A DNA stretch of 64,000 nucleotides from Variovorax paradoxus NBRC 15149. Its GTDB lineage: Bacteria > Pseudomonadota > Gammaproteobacteria > Burkholderiales > Burkholderiaceae_C. The position numbers and the translations under genes are program-made. The stretch spans positions 2,170,001 through 2,234,000 of the forward strand of contig NZ_BCUT01000001.1 in assembly GCF_001591365.1 (NCBI RefSeq), read 5' to 3'. Positions 33,807-43,645 of the stretch are shown here, piece after piece. The notes beneath the pieces are model-generated. The model was not told where the DNA came from and did not search any database. It saw only the letters and a program-made list of their open reading frames with translations. Numbering within the stretch: position 1 is the stretch's first letter; the number at the start of each line of letters is the position of its first letter.

Positions 33807-35945
33807 TCAGCTCCAGGCCGCGCGCATGCGGTTGCGCAGGTCGATCACCGCGGCCGGCGGCGGCACTGCGGGCGGGCGCGCCGGCGGCGGCGGCCAGGTC
33901 TGCTGCTCGAAGCCGGCAAGATCCGATTCGGAAATGAAGCGCGTGCGGTTGGCATACAGGTGCCGGTCGCCGCGCACGGCCTGCTGCGTCACGTAGAAGC
34001 GCTGCGGCACCAGAAGATGCAGGTGGTCGCGCGCCCGCGTCATCGCCACGTAGAGCAGCCGCCGCTCCTCCTCGAGTTCGTGCGCGCCCTGCGCCACGTC
34101 GGCCGGCAGGCAGCCGTCGACCACGTTGAGCACGTGCACCGAATTCCACTCCTGCCCCTTGGCCGAGTGGATGGTCGAAAGAATGAGGTAGTCCTCGTCG
34201 AGCGAGGGCGGGCCCGGCTTGTCGCTGGTGGCTTCGGGCGGATCGAGCGTGAGTTCGGTCAGGAAGCGCTCGCGCGAGCCGTAGCCCGAGGCCAGCCGCG
34301 CCAGCTGCTCGACGTCGCCGCGCCGCACGCCGGAGGGGTCGTCGTAGAGCCGGTCCAGGTGCGGCAAATACCAGCGCACCGCCAGTTCCACATCGGCCGG
34401 CCACGGCAGCGAGGGCGCGCACAGCGCGGCATAGGCTTCGGCAAAGACCGCCCACTCCTCGCGGGCGGCCGAGGGCGGCACGAATTCGCGCACCGCCGCC
34501 GCCGGATCGGCGGCCTGGTCCATGGCATCGAGCAGCCGCGCGCCCGTGGCCGGCCCGATGCCCGGGATGAGCTGCGTGACGCGGAAACCCGCCATGCGGC
34601 CGCGCGGGTTCTCGGCGAAGCGCAGCACCGCGAGCAGGTCCTTCACATGCGAGGCCTCGAGAAACTTGAGGCCGCCGTACTTCACGAACGGGATGTTGCG
34701 GCGCGCCAGTTCGAGCTCGAGCGGCGCGCTGTGCGTGGCGGCGCGGAACAGCACCGCCTGCGACTTGAGCGCGAGGCCGCCCTCGCGGTGCGCCAGCACT
34801 TTGTCCGCCACCCAGACAGCCTGCTGCGCCTCGTCGGGCACCAGCACCAGCTGCGGCCGGCCGGCGGAGGGCTTGTCGGTCCACAGCGTCTTGGCATGCC
34901 GCTCGGCCGCCTGTGCAATGACCCGGTTCGAGACATCGAGAATCGGCTGGGTCGAGCGGTAGTTGCGCTCCAGCGTGACCACGCGCGCAGCCTGCGAGAA
35001 CTGCGACGGAAAGTCGAGGATGTTACGCACCGTTGCGCCGCGAAACGAGTAGATCGACTGCGCATCGTCGCCCACCACCGTCACGCCGCGGCCGTCGGGC
35101 TTGAGCGCCCGCAGGATCGAGGCCTGCAGCAGGTTGGTGTCCTGGTATTCGTCGACCAGCACGTGGTCGAAGCGCTCGCCAACCAGCGCCGCCAGCGCGG
35201 GCTCGGCCACCATGCCGGCCCAGTAGAGCAGCAGGTCGTCGTAGTCGAGCACGTTCTGCTGCTGCTTGGCCTCGACGTAGGCGCCAAACAGGCGCTTGAG
35301 TTCGGCTTCCCATTCGGCGCACCACGGAAAGGCCTCGGCCAGCACCTCGGCCAGCGGGGCGCGCGTGTTGACGCAGCGCGAATAGATCGAAAGGCAGGTG
35401 CCCTTGCGCGGAAAGCGGTTCACGCTCGACGACAGGCCGAGCTCGTGGCGCACCAAGCCCATCAGGTCCTCGGCGTCGCCGCGGTCGTGGATCGTGAAGT
35501 GGTCGTTCAGGCCGATGTGCGCGGCGTACTCGCGCAGCAGCCGCGCGCCGATGCCGTGGAAAGTGCCGGCCCAGGGCAGCGCGGGCGGCTTGTCGGACTT
35601 GAGCCCGAGCACGCGCGCCAGCACCTGGCCCGCGCGGCGCTCCATTTCCTGCGCCGCGCGGCGCGAGAAGGTCAGAAGCAGCAGGCGCTGCGGATCGACG
35701 CCGCCGGCGATGAGGTGCGCCACCCGGTGCGCCAGCGTGCTGGTCTTGCCCGAGCCCGCGCCGGCGATCACCAGCAGCGGCCGCTCGTCGCGCCCGGCAG
35801 TCAGCGTGCCGACGCCGTGCTCGACGGCGGCGCGCTGCTCGTCGTTGAGCGCCGAGAGCGCCGCGGCGAGGCGCTCGGCCTGGGTGGCACCCGTGGTGAG
35901 GGGAGTGCCCGTGGCGGAAAAAGCGGGGAGCGCAGCGGTCTGCAT
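33807..35945 (-). CDS. UvrD/Rep-family ATP-dependent DNA helicase
   Basis: 712 residues from ATG 35945 (MQTAALPAFS); a GTG two codons earlier is possible. Superfamily 1A motifs in order: Walker A AGAGSGKT at about 61-68, LLLLTFSRRAAQEM, GTFHGIGARLL, DEYQDTN (Walker B), VVGDDAQSIYSFRGA, LERNYRST, TIHSAKGQEW and VAMTRARDHLHLL. Between the motif IV and V regions a helix-hairpin-helix (PGIGPATGARLLDAM) is seen. It ends with a Pro-rich stretch and lacks the C-terminal extension of true UvrD. This is a 3'-5' helicase of repair or recombination; because it is distinct from canonical UvrD, Rep or PcrA I give no symbol. No nuclease domain is visible. Confidence 0.9.
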   Translation of the reverse strand: MQTAALPAFSATGTPLTTGATQAERLAAALSALNDEQRAAVEHGVGTLTAGRDERPLLVIAGAGSGKTSTLAHRVAHLIAGGVDPQRLLLLTFSRRAAQEMERRAGQVLARVLGLKSDKPPALPWAGTFHGIGARLLREYAAHIGLNDHFTIHDRGDAEDLMGLVRHELGLSSSVNRFPRKGTCLSIYSRCVNTRAPLAEVLAEAFPWCAEWEAELKRLFGAYVEAKQQQNVLDYDDLLLYWAGMVAEPALAALVGERFDHVLVDEYQDTNLLQASILRALKPDGRGVTVVGDDAQSIYSFRGATVRNILDFPSQFSQAARVVTLERNYRSTQPILDVSNRVIAQAAERHAKTLWTDKPSAGRPQLVLVPDEAQQAVWVADKVLAHREGGLALKSQAVLFRAATHSAPLELELARRNIPFVKYGGLKFLEASHVKDLLAVLRFAENPRGRMAGFRVTQLIPGIGPATGARLLDAMDQAADPAAAVREFVPPSAAREEWAVFAEAYAALCAPSLPWPADVELAVRWYLPHLDRLYDDPSGVRRGDVEQLARLASGYGSRERFLTELTLDPPEATSDKPGPPSLDEDYLILSTIHSAKGQEWNSVHVLNVVDGCLPADVAQGAHELEEERRLLYVAMTRARDHLHLLVPQRFYVTQQAVRGDRHLYANRTRFISESDLAGFEQQTWPPPPARPPAVPPPAAVIDLRNRMRAAWS

Positions 35946-36005
35946 GCCCACGACTTTACTGTATGTCCATCCAGATCGGAGGGCCTGCCGTCACATGGCC
36001 GATGA

Positions 36006-36104
36006 CATAATCGCCGCTCGCTGCAACTGGAGACCGCATCATGGAAACCGCACCGTCTCGGCAGCTTTCAACTCCCGCGTCCTGACGCCCGGGCCCGGGG
36101 ATTG
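36006..36104 (+). promoter_or_regulatory. Possible corA leader: -10 box, short ORF, hairpin
   Basis: CATAAT at 36006-36011 is a five-of-six -10 box without a clear -35. About 30 bases on, ATG 36041 opens a 14-codon ORF (METAPSRQLSTPAS, stop 36083-36085) with GGAG about eight bases upstream of its start. Directly after the stop is a GC-rich palindrome, CCCGGGCCCGGG (about 36088-36099), then 55 bases to the corA start. The arrangement recalls Pro-containing leader peptides ahead of Salmonella Mg2+ transporter genes, but it may be chance. Confidence 0.25.
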
Positions 36105-36157
36105 AAAGCACCCCTCCCCTCGCCCCATCGCCTCAGCCATTTCACGGGAGTGAGCCC

Positions 36158-37144
36158 ATGCTCAATATCTTTACGCTTGCCAACGGCCGCCTTGTCCAGG
36201 AAGAGATCGAGGCGCTCGAGGAGCTGTCCAAGTTCCAGCCGATCTGGGTCGACCTCGAATCGCCCACGCTCGAGGAAAAGCGCTGGATCAAGCAGTACTA
36301 CGGCCTCTCGATTCCCGAAGACGCGATGGACGAGGACATCGAGGAGTCGGCCCGCTTCTACGAGGAAGACAACGGCGAGCTGCACATCCGCTCCGACTTC
36401 CTGATCGACGACGACGAAGACCCGCGCTCGGTGCGCGTGGCCTTCATCCTGAACCAGCACAACACCGAGCTTCGCAGCCGCGGCGTGCTGTTCTCGATCC
36501 ACGACGAGGACGTGCCGGTGTTCCGGCTGCTGCGCATGCGTGCGCGCCGCGCGCCGGGCCTCATCGAAGACGCCAAGGAAGTGCTGCTCAAGCTGTTCGA
36601 CGCCGACGCGGAATACTCGGCCGACACGCTCGAGAACATCTACGACGAACTCGAGATCGCGGGCAAGAAGGTGCTCGAAGGCAACGTGAGCGACGAGCTG
36701 GCCGGCGAGGTGCTGGGCGCCATCGCGCGCCAGGAAGACTTGAACGGCCGCATCCGCCGCAACGTGATGGACACGCGCCGCGCCGTGAGCTTCATGATGC
36801 GCAGCCGCATGCTCAACGCCGAGCAGTTCGAGGAGGCGCGGCAGATCCTGCGTGACATCGAATCGCTGGACAACCACACGGCCTTCCTGTTCGACAAGAT
36901 CAACTTCCTGATGGATGCGACCGTCGGTTTCATCAACATCAACCAGAACAAGACCATCAAGATCTTCTCGGTGGCCAGCGTGGCGCTGCTGCCGCCCACG
37001 CTGATCGCGAGCATCTACGGCATGAACTTCAAGCTGATGCCCGAGCTCGACTGGTCGCTCGGCTATCCGTATGCGCTGGCGCTGATGGCGGCAAGCGCGC
37101 TGGTGCCGATGTGGTACTTCCGCCGGCGCGGCTGGCTCAAGTAG
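36158..37144 (+). CDS. corA: Magnesium/cobalt transporter CorA
   Basis: 328 residues from ATG 36158 with GGGAG nine bases upstream. Pentameric inner-membrane Mg2+ channel: a long acidic/helical cytoplasmic funnel (residues about 1-260, with DDDEDPRSVRVAF), then two C-terminal helices. The first ends with the selectivity motif GMN at 288-290 (IYGMNFKLMPEL), the second is ALALMAASALVPMWYF, followed by a short basic tail RRRGWLK. The 3' end overlaps the convergent mtnN stop by eight bases. Strand-opposite to its neighbours, so it must have its own promoter upstream. Confidence 0.95.
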   Translation: MLNIFTLANGRLVQEEIEALEELSKFQPIWVDLESPTLEEKRWIKQYYGLSIPEDAMDEDIEESARFYEEDNGELHIRSDFLIDDDEDPRSVRVAFILNQHNTELRSRGVLFSIHDEDVPVFRLLRMRARRAPGLIEDAKEVLLKLFDADAEYSADTLENIYDELEIAGKKVLEGNVSDELAGEVLGAIARQEDLNGRIRRNVMDTRRAVSFMMRSRMLNAEQFEEARQILRDIESLDNHTAFLFDKINFLMDATVGFININQNKTIKIFSVASVALLPPTLIASIYGMNFKLMPELDWSLGYPYALALMAASALVPMWYFRRRGWLK

Positions 37145-37919
37145 CGGCCGGCATTCCGCGAGGAGGCAGCGTGGCCAGCCACGCATCGACCAAGGCCAGG
37201 CTGTAGCGGCTCGCCACCTCGGCGACGAAGCGCGCGAAGTCGCCATGCGCGGCGTCGTCGGCGCGGTCCGAGATGGTGCGCATGGCCGCGAACGGCACGC
37301 CATAGTCGTGGCACACCTGCGCGACCGCCGCGCCTTCCATCTCGACCGCGAGCGCATCGGGCAGGCTGCGCCGCAAGGCAGCGCTCTCGGCGGCCGTCGA
37401 GACGAAGCGGTCGCCGCTCACCAGCAGGCCGCGGTGCACCTTCGGCGACCGGAGGCCGAATTCATCCGCGGCCGCCTGCCCCACCAGCGCCACCGGATCG
37501 CGCAGCGCGGCTTCGGCCACGGCCGCCAGCGCATCGCCGATCGAGGCATCGGCCGCAAAGCGCGAAAGGCCCATGAGCGGCACTTCGTACTTCGGGAAGA
37601 TCGGCGAGGCGTCGAGGTCGTGCTGCAGCAGTTGCGTGGCGACCACCACGTCGCCAACGTCCACGCCCGGCGCGAGCCCGCCTGCCACGCCCGTGAACAC
37701 GATCGCGCGCACGCCGAAGCGCTCGAGCAGCACCGTGGCCGTGACCGCCGCCGCGACCTTGCCGATGCGCGACAGCACGGCCACCACCGGCTGGCCGTGC
37801 AGGTGGCCGACCCAGAAATCGCGCCCCGCGGCGCGCACGCGCTGCTCGTCCGGCATCTGCGCGAGCAGCGCGCCCAGCTCCTCGTGCATCGCCGCGACGA
37901 TGGCAACGGGTGCGTTCAT
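37137..37919 (-). CDS. mtnN: 5'-methylthioadenosine/S-adenosylhomocysteine nucleosidase
   Basis: 260 residues from ATG 37919, three bases after the dppA stop. Cleaves adenine from MTA, SAH and 5'-deoxyadenosine. Landmarks: IVAAMHEELGALL with the conserved catalytic-base Glu, IVFTGVAGGL, DVVVATQLLQHDLDASP, AVEMEGAAVAQVCH with the ribose-binding Glu, and ISDRADD with the catalytic Asp. Slightly longer than the E. coli enzyme (232). The tight coupling to the peptide-binding protein gene is unusual and suggests co-expression with peptide uptake. Confidence 0.9.
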   Translation of the reverse strand: MNAPVAIVAAMHEELGALLAQMPDEQRVRAAGRDFWVGHLHGQPVVAVLSRIGKVAAAVTATVLLERFGVRAIVFTGVAGGLAPGVDVGDVVVATQLLQHDLDASPIFPKYEVPLMGLSRFAADASIGDALAAVAEAALRDPVALVGQAAADEFGLRSPKVHRGLLVSGDRFVSTAAESAALRRSLPDALAVEMEGAAVAQVCHDYGVPFAAMRTISDRADDAAHGDFARFVAEVASRYSLALVDAWLATLPPRGMPAAT

Positions 37920-37922
37920 CGG

Positions 37923-39563
37923 CTACTTGATGTCCACGCCGTAGAAGGTGTGGCGGCCGAAGGGGCTGAGCTTGAAGTCGACCACCTCCTTGCGCACCGG
38001 CTTCAGCTGCACCGCGTGCGCGATGGTGAACCACGGCGCCTGCTCCTTGAAGATGACTTGCGCCTTCTTGTAGAGCGCATCGCGCTCGGCCTGCTTGGTC
38101 GCGCTCTTGGCCTTGAGCACGAGGTCTTCGTAGGGTTGGTAGCAGAATTTGGAGATGTTGCTGCCGCTGGCCGACTTGGCCGAGGCGCAGCCCAGCAGCG
38201 TGTAGAGGAAGTTGTCGGGGTCGCCGTTGTCGCCGGTCCAGCCGAGCATGCCCATCTGGTGCTCGCCGGCCTGCAGGCGCTTGCGGTACTCGCCCCACTC
38301 GAAGCTCTTGATCTCGGCCTTGACGTTGATCTTGGCAAGGTCGGCCTGCATCAGCTCGGCGATGCGCTTGGCATTCGGGTTGTAGGGCCGCTGCACCGGC
38401 ATGGCCCACAGGTCGGTCGAGAAGCCATCGGGAAAGCCGGCCTGCGCCAGCAGCTTCTTGGCGGCTTCGGGGTCGTAGGGATCGTCCTTGACCGCGTCGT
38501 TGTAGGACCACATGGTGGGCGGGATCGGGTTCTTCGCGGCCACGCCGGTCGACAGGTACACGCCGTCGATGATCGCCTTCTTGTTGATCGCCATGTTGAT
38601 GGCCTTGCGCACGCGCACGTCGTCGAAGGGCTTCTTGGTGGTGTTGTACGAAAGGTAGCCCACGTTGAGGCCAGGCTGCTCGAGCACCTGCACGTTCGGG
38701 TCCTTGCGGATCGCGTCGAGATCGGCCGGATTCGGATACGGCATGACGTGGCATTCGCCCTTCTGCAGCTTGGCCCAGCGCACCGAGGCATCGGGCGTGA
38801 TCGCGAACACGAGGTCGTCGATCTTCGCCTTGCCGCCCCAGTACTGCGGGAAGGCCTTGAAGCGGATGACCGCGTCCTTCTGGTATTGCACGAGGTAGAA
38901 CGGGCCGGTGCCGATCGGGTCCTGGTCGACCTTCTCGGGCGTGCCGGCCTTCAGCATCGCAATGGCGTATTCCTTCGACTGGATGCCCGCGTACTGCATG
39001 GCCAGGTTGGCAAGGAACGGCGCCTCGGCCTGGTTGAGCGTGATCTTCACGGTCAGGTCGTCGATGCGGTCCACCGACTTCAGGAGCTTGGGCATGCCCA
39101 TGTCGTTGAAGTAGGAGTGGTTCTGGCTCGTGACCTTGAAGAAGGGATCGCTCTCCTTCCACTGCCGCTCGAGCATGAAGATGAAGTCGTCGGCGTTGAA
39201 GTCGCGCGTGGGCTTGAAGCTCTTGCTGGTGCTGTGCCACTTGACGCCCTTGCGCAGGTGGAAGGTGTAGACCGTGCCATCGGCGGAGATGTCCCATTTT
39301 TCAGCCAGGCCCGGCACGACCTTGGTGCCGCCGCGCTCGAACTCGACAATGGTGTTGTAGACCTGCGTGGTCACGTCGAACGAGGTGCCGGTGGTGTTGA
39401 CGCCCGGATAGAAGTTCTCGGGACTGCCCTCCGAGCAATAGACCAGCGTCTTGGCGGACACGGCGCCCGCGCCCAGTGCGAGCATGGCGAGTGCCGCCGG
39501 CGCGAGCAGCGCGCCAAGCCTGGGCGAGCGGCGCGAAACGGATGGCTGGGTGGTCTTCTTCAT
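37923..39563 (-). CDS. dppA: Peptide ABC transporter periplasmic binding protein
   Basis: 546 residues from ATG 39563 with a strong AAGGAG site. Signal peptide of about 40 residues, rich in Ala and Leu (ALAMLALGAGAVSAKT). The mature protein starts TLVYCSEGSPENFYPG, the DppA type, with a Cys in YCSEGSPE shared with E. coli DppA, and continues FDVTTQVYNTIVEFERGGT, DADDFIFMLERQW-type sequence and AINKKAIIDGVYLSTGVAAK (landmarks). SBP_bac_5 family; dipeptides are the expected ligands, with 5-aminolevulinic acid or glutathione possible relatives. Last transporter gene of the dppB-C-D-F-A operon, 30 bp after dppF. Confidence 0.92.
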   Translation of the reverse strand: MKKTTQPSVSRRSPRLGALLAPAALAMLALGAGAVSAKTLVYCSEGSPENFYPGVNTTGTSFDVTTQVYNTIVEFERGGTKVVPGLAEKWDISADGTVYTFHLRKGVKWHSTSKSFKPTRDFNADDFIFMLERQWKESDPFFKVTSQNHSYFNDMGMPKLLKSVDRIDDLTVKITLNQAEAPFLANLAMQYAGIQSKEYAIAMLKAGTPEKVDQDPIGTGPFYLVQYQKDAVIRFKAFPQYWGGKAKIDDLVFAITPDASVRWAKLQKGECHVMPYPNPADLDAIRKDPNVQVLEQPGLNVGYLSYNTTKKPFDDVRVRKAINMAINKKAIIDGVYLSTGVAAKNPIPPTMWSYNDAVKDDPYDPEAAKKLLAQAGFPDGFSTDLWAMPVQRPYNPNAKRIAELMQADLAKINVKAEIKSFEWGEYRKRLQAGEHQMGMLGWTGDNGDPDNFLYTLLGCASAKSASGSNISKFCYQPYEDLVLKAKSATKQAERDALYKKAQVIFKEQAPWFTIAHAVQLKPVRKEVVDFKLSPFGRHTFYGVDIK

Positions 39564-39593
39564 GGCAACTCCTTGGGACACGGTGGAAGTGAA

Positions 39594-40640
39594 CTAGGGG
39601 TTCGCCGCCAGAGGCGCGGCGAACGGCGGGGACAAAGGCACATCGGCGCTGACCGGCGGCGTGCCATCGAGGAATTTCTCCGCGTAGTGGCAGGCCACCA
39701 GGCGCTCGTCGAGTGCGCGCAGCAGGGGCCGCTCCTCGCGGCAGCGCTGCGTCGCGTGCGGGCAGCGCGTGTTGAAGACGCAGCCCGTGGGCGGATCGAG
39801 CGGCGACGGCAGCTCGCCCTTGAGCACGATGCGCTGGCTGCTGAGGCCGGGCGTGGATGCCAGCAGCGCCTGCGTGTAGGGATGCAGCGGCCGCGCGAAG
39901 ATGCGCGCCTTGGGGCCCTGCTCCACCGCATGGCCGAGGTACATCACGAGCACCTCGTGCGCGATGTGCCGCACCACGCCCAGGTCGTGCGAGATGAAGA
40001 GATAGGCCAGGCCCAGCTCGGCCTGCAGGTCGGCCAGCAGGTTCAGCACCTGCGCCTGGATCGACACGTCGAGCGCCGACACCGGCTCGTCGGCCACCAG
40101 CAGGCGCGGCTCCAGCATGAGCGCGCGCGCAATGGCGATGCGCTGGCGCTGGCCGCCCGAGAACATGTGCGGATAGCGGTTCGCATGCTCGGGCCGCAGG
40201 CCCACGCGCGCCAGCATCTCGCGCGCCTTGGCAACCCGCTCGGGCTTGCCGAGCGCGGTGTTGATGGCCAGCGGATCCTCGAGCACCGCAGAGATCTTCT
40301 TGCGCGGATTGAGCGAGCCATAGGGGTTCTGGAACACCAGCTGCACGGCCTGGCGCAGTTCGCGCCGGTATGCGGGCGGCGGGTCCACCGCATCGTGGCC
40401 GGCCAGCACGAGCTGCCCGGCCGTGGGCTTTTCGATCAACGCGACCATGCGCGCGAGCGTCGACTTGCCGCAGCCCGATTCGCCGACCACCGCGAGCGTG
40501 CGGCCGCGCTCGATGCGAAAAGAAATGTCGCCGACCGCGCGCAACTGCGCAGGCGCGCGGAACATGCCGCGCCGCACGGCATAGGTGCGCTGCAGGTTGC
40601 GCGCCTCCACGACGACGTCGCCGATGGCATCGCCACTCAT
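39594..40640 (-). CDS. dppF: Peptide ABC transporter ATP-binding protein DppF
   Basis: 348 residues from ATG 40640, overlapping the dppD stop by four bases (ATGA). Walker [23 protein letters not shown], signature [14 protein letters not shown], Walker [15 protein letters not shown] and switch [12 protein letters not shown]. The C-terminal oligopeptide/dipeptide extension has the 4Fe-4S-type Cys set ([15 protein letters not shown] and ACHYAE). Provides one of two nucleotide-binding subunits. The first residues ([20 protein letters not shown]) match DppF, not DppD. Confidence 0.95.
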   Translation of the reverse strand: MSGDAIGDVVVEARNLQRTYAVRRGMFRAPAQLRAVGDISFRIERGRTLAVVGESGCGKSTLARMVALIEKPTAGQLVLAGHDAVDPPPAYRRELRQAVQLVFQNPYGSLNPRKKISAVLEDPLAINTALGKPERVAKAREMLARVGLRPEHANRYPHMFSGGQRQRIAIARALMLEPRLLVADEPVSALDVSIQAQVLNLLADLQAELGLAYLFISHDLGVVRHIAHEVLVMYLGHAVEQGPKARIFARPLHPYTQALLASTPGLSSQRIVLKGELPSPLDPPTGCVFNTRCPHATQRCREERPLLRALDERLVACHYAEKFLDGTPPVSADVPLSPPFAAPLAANP

Positions 40641-41674
40641 GGCAGCGCCTCCGCGGCCTGCGGCCGCGGCCGGTCGGCCTCGATGGCCGCCATGCGCCCG
40701 GGCTCGCCGAGCGGGAAATGGCAGCGCACCTCGGCGCCGGGCGGCGACTCGACCTCGCGCAGCGCCGGCCGCACGTTGCAGGCCTTCGTCGTCACGTAGC
40801 TGCAGCGCGGCGCGAACAGGCAGCCGGCCGGCCGGTCGTGCACGCCCGGCACCACGCCCGCGATGGTGGCCAGCCGCCCCTCGGGCGCGGCGCGTTCGGG
40901 CAGCGCGGCCAGCAGGGCCTCGGTGTAGGGATGCTGCGGATCCGCGAAGAGCCGGTCGACGCGCTGCTGCTCCATCACCTGGCCCGCATACATCACGGCG
41001 ATGCGCTGCGCCATCTCGCTGACCACGCCCATGTTGTGCGTGATGAGCACCAGCGCCATGCCGCGCTCCTTCTGCAGCTCGCGCAGCAGGTCGAGGATCT
41101 GCGCCTGGATCGTCACGTCGAGCGCGGTGGTCGGCTCGTCGGCGATCAGGAGGCGCGGGTTGCAGGCAATGGCCATCGCGATCATCACGCGCTGGTTCAT
41201 GCCGCCCGAGAGCTGGTGCGGATAGCTGCCCAGGCGCGACGACGCGGCCGGTATGCCGACCTGCTCGAGCAGCTCGGTCGCGCGCTTCTTCGCCGTGCGC
41301 CGGTCCAGATGAAGGTGCAGCCGCAGCGTTTCCATCAGCTGGAAGCCGATGGTGAAGCAGGGATTGAGGCTGGTGGTCGGCTCCTGGAAGATCATGGCCA
41401 CCTCCTTGCCGACCAGCGCGCGGCGCGCCTTGTCGGAGATGCCGAGCAGCTCCTTGCCCGCAAAGCGCATGTGCTGCGCGCGCACCCGGCCCGGAAAGCC
41501 CACGAGGCCCATCAGCGCCATCATCGTCACGCTCTTGCCCGAGCCCGATTCGCCGACGATGCCGAGCACCTCGCCCTCCTCCAGCCTGAGGCTCACGCCG
41601 TCGACCGCATGCAGCACGCCGCCTTGCGTCGGAAACTCGACGTGCAGATCCTTGATGTCCAGCAGCATGTTCAT
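40637..41674 (-). CDS. dppD: Peptide ABC transporter ATP-binding protein DppD
   Basis: 345 residues from ATG 41674, overlapping the dppC stop by four bases. [19 protein letters not shown], Walker [27 protein letters not shown], signature [16 protein letters not shown], Walker [15 protein letters not shown] and H-loop [10 protein letters not shown]-terminal Cys cluster [16 protein letters not shown]. Second nucleotide-binding subunit of the transporter. A longer in-frame opening exists but would run through dppC. Confidence 0.95.
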   Translation of the reverse strand: MNMLLDIKDLHVEFPTQGGVLHAVDGVSLRLEEGEVLGIVGESGSGKSVTMMALMGLVGFPGRVRAQHMRFAGKELLGISDKARRALVGKEVAMIFQEPTTSLNPCFTIGFQLMETLRLHLHLDRRTAKKRATELLEQVGIPAASSRLGSYPHQLSGGMNQRVMIAMAIACNPRLLIADEPTTALDVTIQAQILDLLRELQKERGMALVLITHNMGVVSEMAQRIAVMYAGQVMEQQRVDRLFADPQHPYTEALLAALPERAAPEGRLATIAGVVPGVHDRPAGCLFAPRCSYVTTKACNVRPALREVESPPGAEVRCHFPLGEPGRMAAIEADRPRPQAAEALP

Positions 41675-42582
41675 CGTTTCAGTTTGGGATCGAGCGCATC
41701 GCGCAGGCCGTCGCCGAGCAGGTTGAAGGCCAGCACGGCCGCGAGGATCGCGAGCCCCGGAAAAGTCACGACCCACCAGGCGCGCAGCACGAACTCGCGC
41801 GCATCGGCCAGCATCGTTCCCCATTCGGGCGACGGCGGCTGCGCGCCCAGGCCGATGAAGCCCAGCGCCGCCGCATCGAGGATGGCCGTGGAGATGCCGA
41901 GCGAGGCCTGCACGATCAGCGGCGCCGCGCAGTTGGGCAGCACCTCGCGGAACATCAGACGCAGCGTGCCGGCGCCGCTCACGCGCGCGGCGGTCACGTA
42001 GTCGCGCGAGATCTCGGCAATGACCGCGGCGCGCGTGATGCGCACATAGTGCGGCAGCACGACGATGGCCACCGCCACCATGGCATTGACCAGCCCCGGC
42101 CCGAGGATCGCGACGATCACGATGGCCATCAGCAGGCTCGGCATCGTGAGCACGATGTCCATCAGCCGCATGATCGCGATCTCCAGCACGCCGCGAAAGA
42201 AGCCCGCGACAAGGCCGAGCACCACGCCGACGACCACCGACAGCGCCACCACCGCCACGCCGATGGACAGCGAGAGCCGCGCGCCGTGCATCAGCCGCGA
42301 AAGAATGTCGCGCCCGATGGCGTCGGTGCCCAGCAGGTAGCTTGCGGAGCCGCCCTGCTGCCATGCCGGCGGCAGCAGGAAGACGGCGCTGTTGGTCTCG
42401 TTGGGCGCATGCGGCGCGATCCACGGCGCGAACAGCGCCACCAGCAGCAGCAGCGCGACGGTGGCAAGGCCGATCACCGCGCCGCGATTGGCCGAGAAGG
42501 CGGTCCAGAACTCGCGCCAGGGGCCGGGAGGCGCTGCGCCGCCGGCGCTGCCCGAAACTGCGTGGGGTGTCGTCGTTGCCAT
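41671..42582 (-). CDS. dppC: Peptide ABC transporter permease DppC
   Basis: 303 residues from ATG 42582. N-terminal OppC-type segment ([20 protein letters not shown], first helix), then [20 protein letters not shown] and the BPD permease domain with the EAA loop ([20 protein letters not shown]). Six helices expected, five in the BPD part. Ends [16 protein letters not shown], the common permease C-terminus. Eight bases from dppB; four-base overlap with dppD. Confidence 0.95.
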   Translation of the reverse strand: MATTTPHAVSGSAGGAAPPGPWREFWTAFSANRGAVIGLATVALLLLVALFAPWIAPHAPNETNSAVFLLPPAWQQGGSASYLLGTDAIGRDILSRLMHGARLSLSIGVAVVALSVVVGVVLGLVAGFFRGVLEIAIMRLMDIVLTMPSLLMAIVIVAILGPGLVNAMVAVAIVVLPHYVRITRAAVIAEISRDYVTAARVSGAGTLRLMFREVLPNCAAPLIVQASLGISTAILDAAALGFIGLGAQPPSPEWGTMLADAREFVLRAWWVVTFPGLAILAAVLAFNLLGDGLRDALDPKLKR

Positions 42583-42590
42583 GGGATCGG

Positions 42591-43595
42591 TCAGTGCCGG
42601 ATGCGTGGATTGATGACGCCGTAGGCCACGTCGACCAGCAGGTTGACCAGCATCACGATGCCGCCCAGCAGCAGCATGCCGCCCTGCAGCACCGGATAGT
42701 CGCGCCGGCCGATGGCCTCGATCAGCCACTTGCCGACACCGGGCCACGAGAAGATGGTCTCGGTGAGGATCGCGCCCGTGAAGAGCACGCCCACCTGCAG
42801 CCCGATCACCGTGACCACCGGAATCAGCGCGTTGCGCAGCGCATGCAGCCCCACCACGCGAAGGCGCGAAAGGCCCTTGGCGCGCGCGGTGCGGATGTAG
42901 TCCTCGCCCAGCACCTCGAGCATGGCCGAGCGCGTCATGCGCGCGATGACCGCGAGCGGCACGGTGCCGAGCACGATGGCCGGCAGGACGAGGTGATGCA
43001 GCGCCGACCAGAAGGCGCCGGTGTCGCCGGCGCGCAGCGCATCGATCAAGAGGAAGCCGGTTTCAGGCTCGACGAAGTACTGCACCGCAATGCGGCCCGA
43101 CACGGGCGTCCAGCCCAGCTGCACCGAGAAGAACAGGATCAGCAGCAGCCCCCACCAGAAGATCGGCATCGAATAGCCGGTGAGCGAGGTGGCCATCACG
43201 CCATGGTCGAAGATGGAATTGCGCCGCACCGCCGCCAGGATGCCCGCCGGCAGCCCCAGCAGCAGCGCGAAGGCAATGGCGCACACGGCCAGCTCGACCG
43301 TGGCGGGGAACAGCGCAAGGAACTCGTTGGCGACCGACTCCTGGGTGACCAGCGACTTGCCGAGATCGCCATGCAGCACGCGGCCGATGTAGATGCCGTA
43401 CTGCACGATCACCGGCTTGTCGAAGCCGTAGGCCGCGCGCAGCTGGGCATGGCGCTCGGGATCGATCCCGCGCTCGCCCGCCATGGTTTCGATGGGGTCG
43501 CCCGGCACCAGCCGGATCAGGAAAAAGGCAAGCAGCGTCATGCCGATGAAGGTCGGCACCAGCAGGCTCACGCGCGTGAGGAGGAAGCGAAGCAT
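42591..43595 (-). CDS. dppB: Peptide ABC transporter permease DppB
   Basis: 334 residues from ATG 43595 with GAGGA upstream. [20 protein letters not shown] (first helix), [19 protein letters not shown], and the BPD permease EAA loop [19 protein letters not shown]. First gene of the dpp operon; it lies 50 bp downstream of fadD with a hairpin between, so the operon could have its own promoter or read on from fadD. Confidence 0.95.
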   Translation of the reverse strand: MLRFLLTRVSLLVPTFIGMTLLAFFLIRLVPGDPIETMAGERGIDPERHAQLRAAYGFDKPVIVQYGIYIGRVLHGDLGKSLVTQESVANEFLALFPATVELAVCAIAFALLLGLPAGILAAVRRNSIFDHGVMATSLTGYSMPIFWWGLLLILFFSVQLGWTPVSGRIAVQYFVEPETGFLLIDALRAGDTGAFWSALHHLVLPAIVLGTVPLAVIARMTRSAMLEVLGEDYIRTARAKGLSRLRVVGLHALRNALIPVVTVIGLQVGVLFTGAILTETIFSWPGVGKWLIEAIGRRDYPVLQGGMLLLGGIVMLVNLLVDVAYGVINPRIRH

Positions 43596-43623
43596 CGACC
43601 CGCAATATGCATGATCGATGCCG

Positions 43624-43640
43624 CGGCCCTACCCGGGCCG
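43624..43640 (-). terminator. Hairpin between fadD and dppB
   Basis: CGGCCC (43624-43629) pairs with GGGCCG (43635-43640) around TACCC. It lies about six bases past the fadD stop, but there is no T-run on the minus strand. Possible attenuator or weak terminator between fadD and the dpp operon. Confidence 0.3.
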
Positions 43641-43645
43641 AACCC

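Noticed and set aside
37245..40799. Open frame of 1184 codons opposite mtnN, dppA and dppF
   Set aside because: Spans three real genes on the other strand; no recognisable fold.
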